Below are positions 63,176-64,000 of a stretch of 64,000 nt of DNA, piece after piece (the first letter of the stretch is position 1; each line of letters opens with the position of its first letter). The translations under genes were made by a program, and so were the position numbers. The stretch covers positions 434,001-498,000 of the forward strand of contig NZ_JAOTPO010000001.1 in assembly GCF_029028005.1 (NCBI RefSeq), written 5' to 3'. Below the pieces are notes generated by a model. That model did not search any database. It worked only from the letters and a program-made list of their open reading frames with translations, and was not told the DNA's origin. This stretch comes from Alkalihalobacterium chitinilyticum (lineage in GTDB: Bacteria; Bacillota; Bacilli; Bacillales; Bacillaceae_F).

Positions 63176-64000
63176 AAACTTGTGTGTACGCTCTCTTCCT
63201 AATAGAATGAGAGCTTCTTTTTTTTCCTCAGATAAATCGAAATCCGTGGCTTTTACATCTGTTACAGGAATAAATACAATATTTTTGGCGTGTTCCTTCA
63301 CGATGTAACGGACATCGTGAGCTTTACGCATTGTTTCAAACAACGACTGGAACATATCAATCCCATTCTTAATTTCATGCGGTGGAATTTCATCTAAGTC
63401 TGGTGTCAACCTAAACCCTAATACAGGTCTTACAATCTTTTGATTTATGTCTTTCATAAATATCCATAAAGGAAAATTACTCAGAACCCCGCCGTCAACT
63501 ATATATGATTTTTTACCAGATGGATTGTATACTTTAACTGGTTCAAAGAAGTAGGGAATACTGCTACTCATTCTTACTGCTCTTGCAATAGAGAATTTTT
63601 CTGGAATAATACCATAGGCCGGTAAATCATCAGGAAGGACAACAATTTGCCCTCTGCTTAAGTCAGAAGCAATAATTTTAAGTGTTCCTTCTGGTACATC
63701 AGCAAATGTTTTTATTCCTTTCTTGGCCAACTTCTCATCAATCCACTGTTCTAATGCATCTCCCTTATACATCCCTAAGTTAAAATACAATTGCGCCCAT
63801 TTCATCCATTTAAAAGGAAGTATTGTTTTTCTACCGTCCATAAACTCAGCCACATTAAGTTCATTCAACATGTCATTCAGTTCATGACTCGTATATCCAG
63901 CTTTCAATAGTGCTGAAAATAATGCGCCCGCACTAGTACCTGCTAATCTCTCGAAAGTATACCCCTTTTCCTCGAGAACTTGCGTTGCCCCAATAAACGC
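63155..64000 (-). CDS. yqhO: Patatin-like phospholipase (YqhO), N-terminally cut by window edge
   Basis: The frame stays open to the window end, giving 281 residues of a patatin-domain protein. The nucleophile elbow GTSAG (with AGTSAGALFSALLKAGY) is visible near 63920-63940. The catalytic Asp lies in DGGVLSNFPLWIF. The oxyanion-hole glycines and the true start lie beyond position 64000. Likely a cytoplasmic or membrane-associated lipid acyl hydrolase. Next to yqhP as in B. subtilis. Confidence 0.88.
   Translation of the reverse strand, partial: AFIGATQVLEEKGYTFERLAGTSAGALFSALLKAGYTSHELNDMLNELNVAEFMDGRKTILPFKWMKWAQLYFNLGMYKGDALEQWIDEKLAKKGIKTFADVPEGTLKIIASDLSRGQIVVLPDDLPAYGIIPEKFSIARAVRMSSSIPYFFEPVKVYNPSGKKSYIVDGGVLSNFPLWIFMKDINQKIVRPVLGFRLTPDLDEIPPHEIKNGIDMFQSLFETMRKAHDVRYIVKEHAKNIVFIPVTDVKATDFDLSEEKKEALILLGRERTHKFLKKWVY

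Overview
The window is a low-GC chromosomal segment from an endospore-forming Bacillaceae, most likely an alkaliphilic or halotolerant relative of Halalkalibacterium/Alkalihalobacillus. It carries spo0A, spoIVB and the complete spoIIIAA-AH operon, and its backbone order follows the Bacillus subtilis yqhO-yqjB region. It also has an OLE RNA/oapA locus, which is typical of extremophilic Firmicutes and absent from B. subtilis. Many of its transporters belong to Na+-coupled families (DASS, SSS, TRAP), which suits an alkaliphile. Almost all genes are on the minus strand.

Layout in window order. (1) 1-3.5 kb: a partial L,D-transpeptidase (yqjB-like), yqjA and the arginine ABC transporter artPQM. 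(2) 3.8-18.7 kb: an accessory carboxylate-uptake island lying between artP and brxB, which are neighbours in B. subtilis. It holds a DASS symporter, an acyl-CoA operon (thioesterase, unknown protein, carboxyltransferase, acyl-CoA ligase, small membrane protein, SSS symporter), a TAXI-TRAP transporter and a DctS-DctR-DctB sensor unit. The DASS and TAXI promoters share a cre site and a GGTC repeat block, probably the DctR target. (3) 18.8-22.4 kb: a REP-like palindrome, tRNA-Arg, a Bacillaceae intergenic repeat, bacilliredoxin brxB, and a Zur-boxed znuA with an unusually long histidine-repeat loop. (4) 22.5-32.7 kb: the branched-chain keto-acid operon ptb-bcd-buk-lpdV-bkdAA-bkdAB-bkdB with a sigma-54 promoter, a probable upstream activator site and its activator bkdR. 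(5) 32.9-36.6 kb: a DUF2627 protein and a SteA/SteB-like envelope operon with a GT2 and a PNPT-family enzyme. (6) 36.6-49.6 kb: spo0A, spoIVB, recN, argR, then the operon nusB-folD-xseA-xseB-ispA-[OLE RNA]-oapA-dxs-tlyA. (7) 49.8-64 kb: yqhY-accC-accB, spoIIIA operon, yqhV, efp, papA, aroQ, yqhR, yqhP, a PAP2 phosphatase and a partial patatin (yqhO).

The main discovery-type signal is the roughly 600-nt structured region at 45.1-45.7 kb, which I identify as OLE RNA. It sits between ispA and the gene for its membrane partner OapA and has its own well-formed promoter. Secondary signals are the shared regulatory architecture of the carboxylate island, an orphan carboxyltransferase under a perfect TetR-like operator, and the SteA/SteB glycan cluster. 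All functions are inferred from reading sequence and protein motifs; no database search was run.
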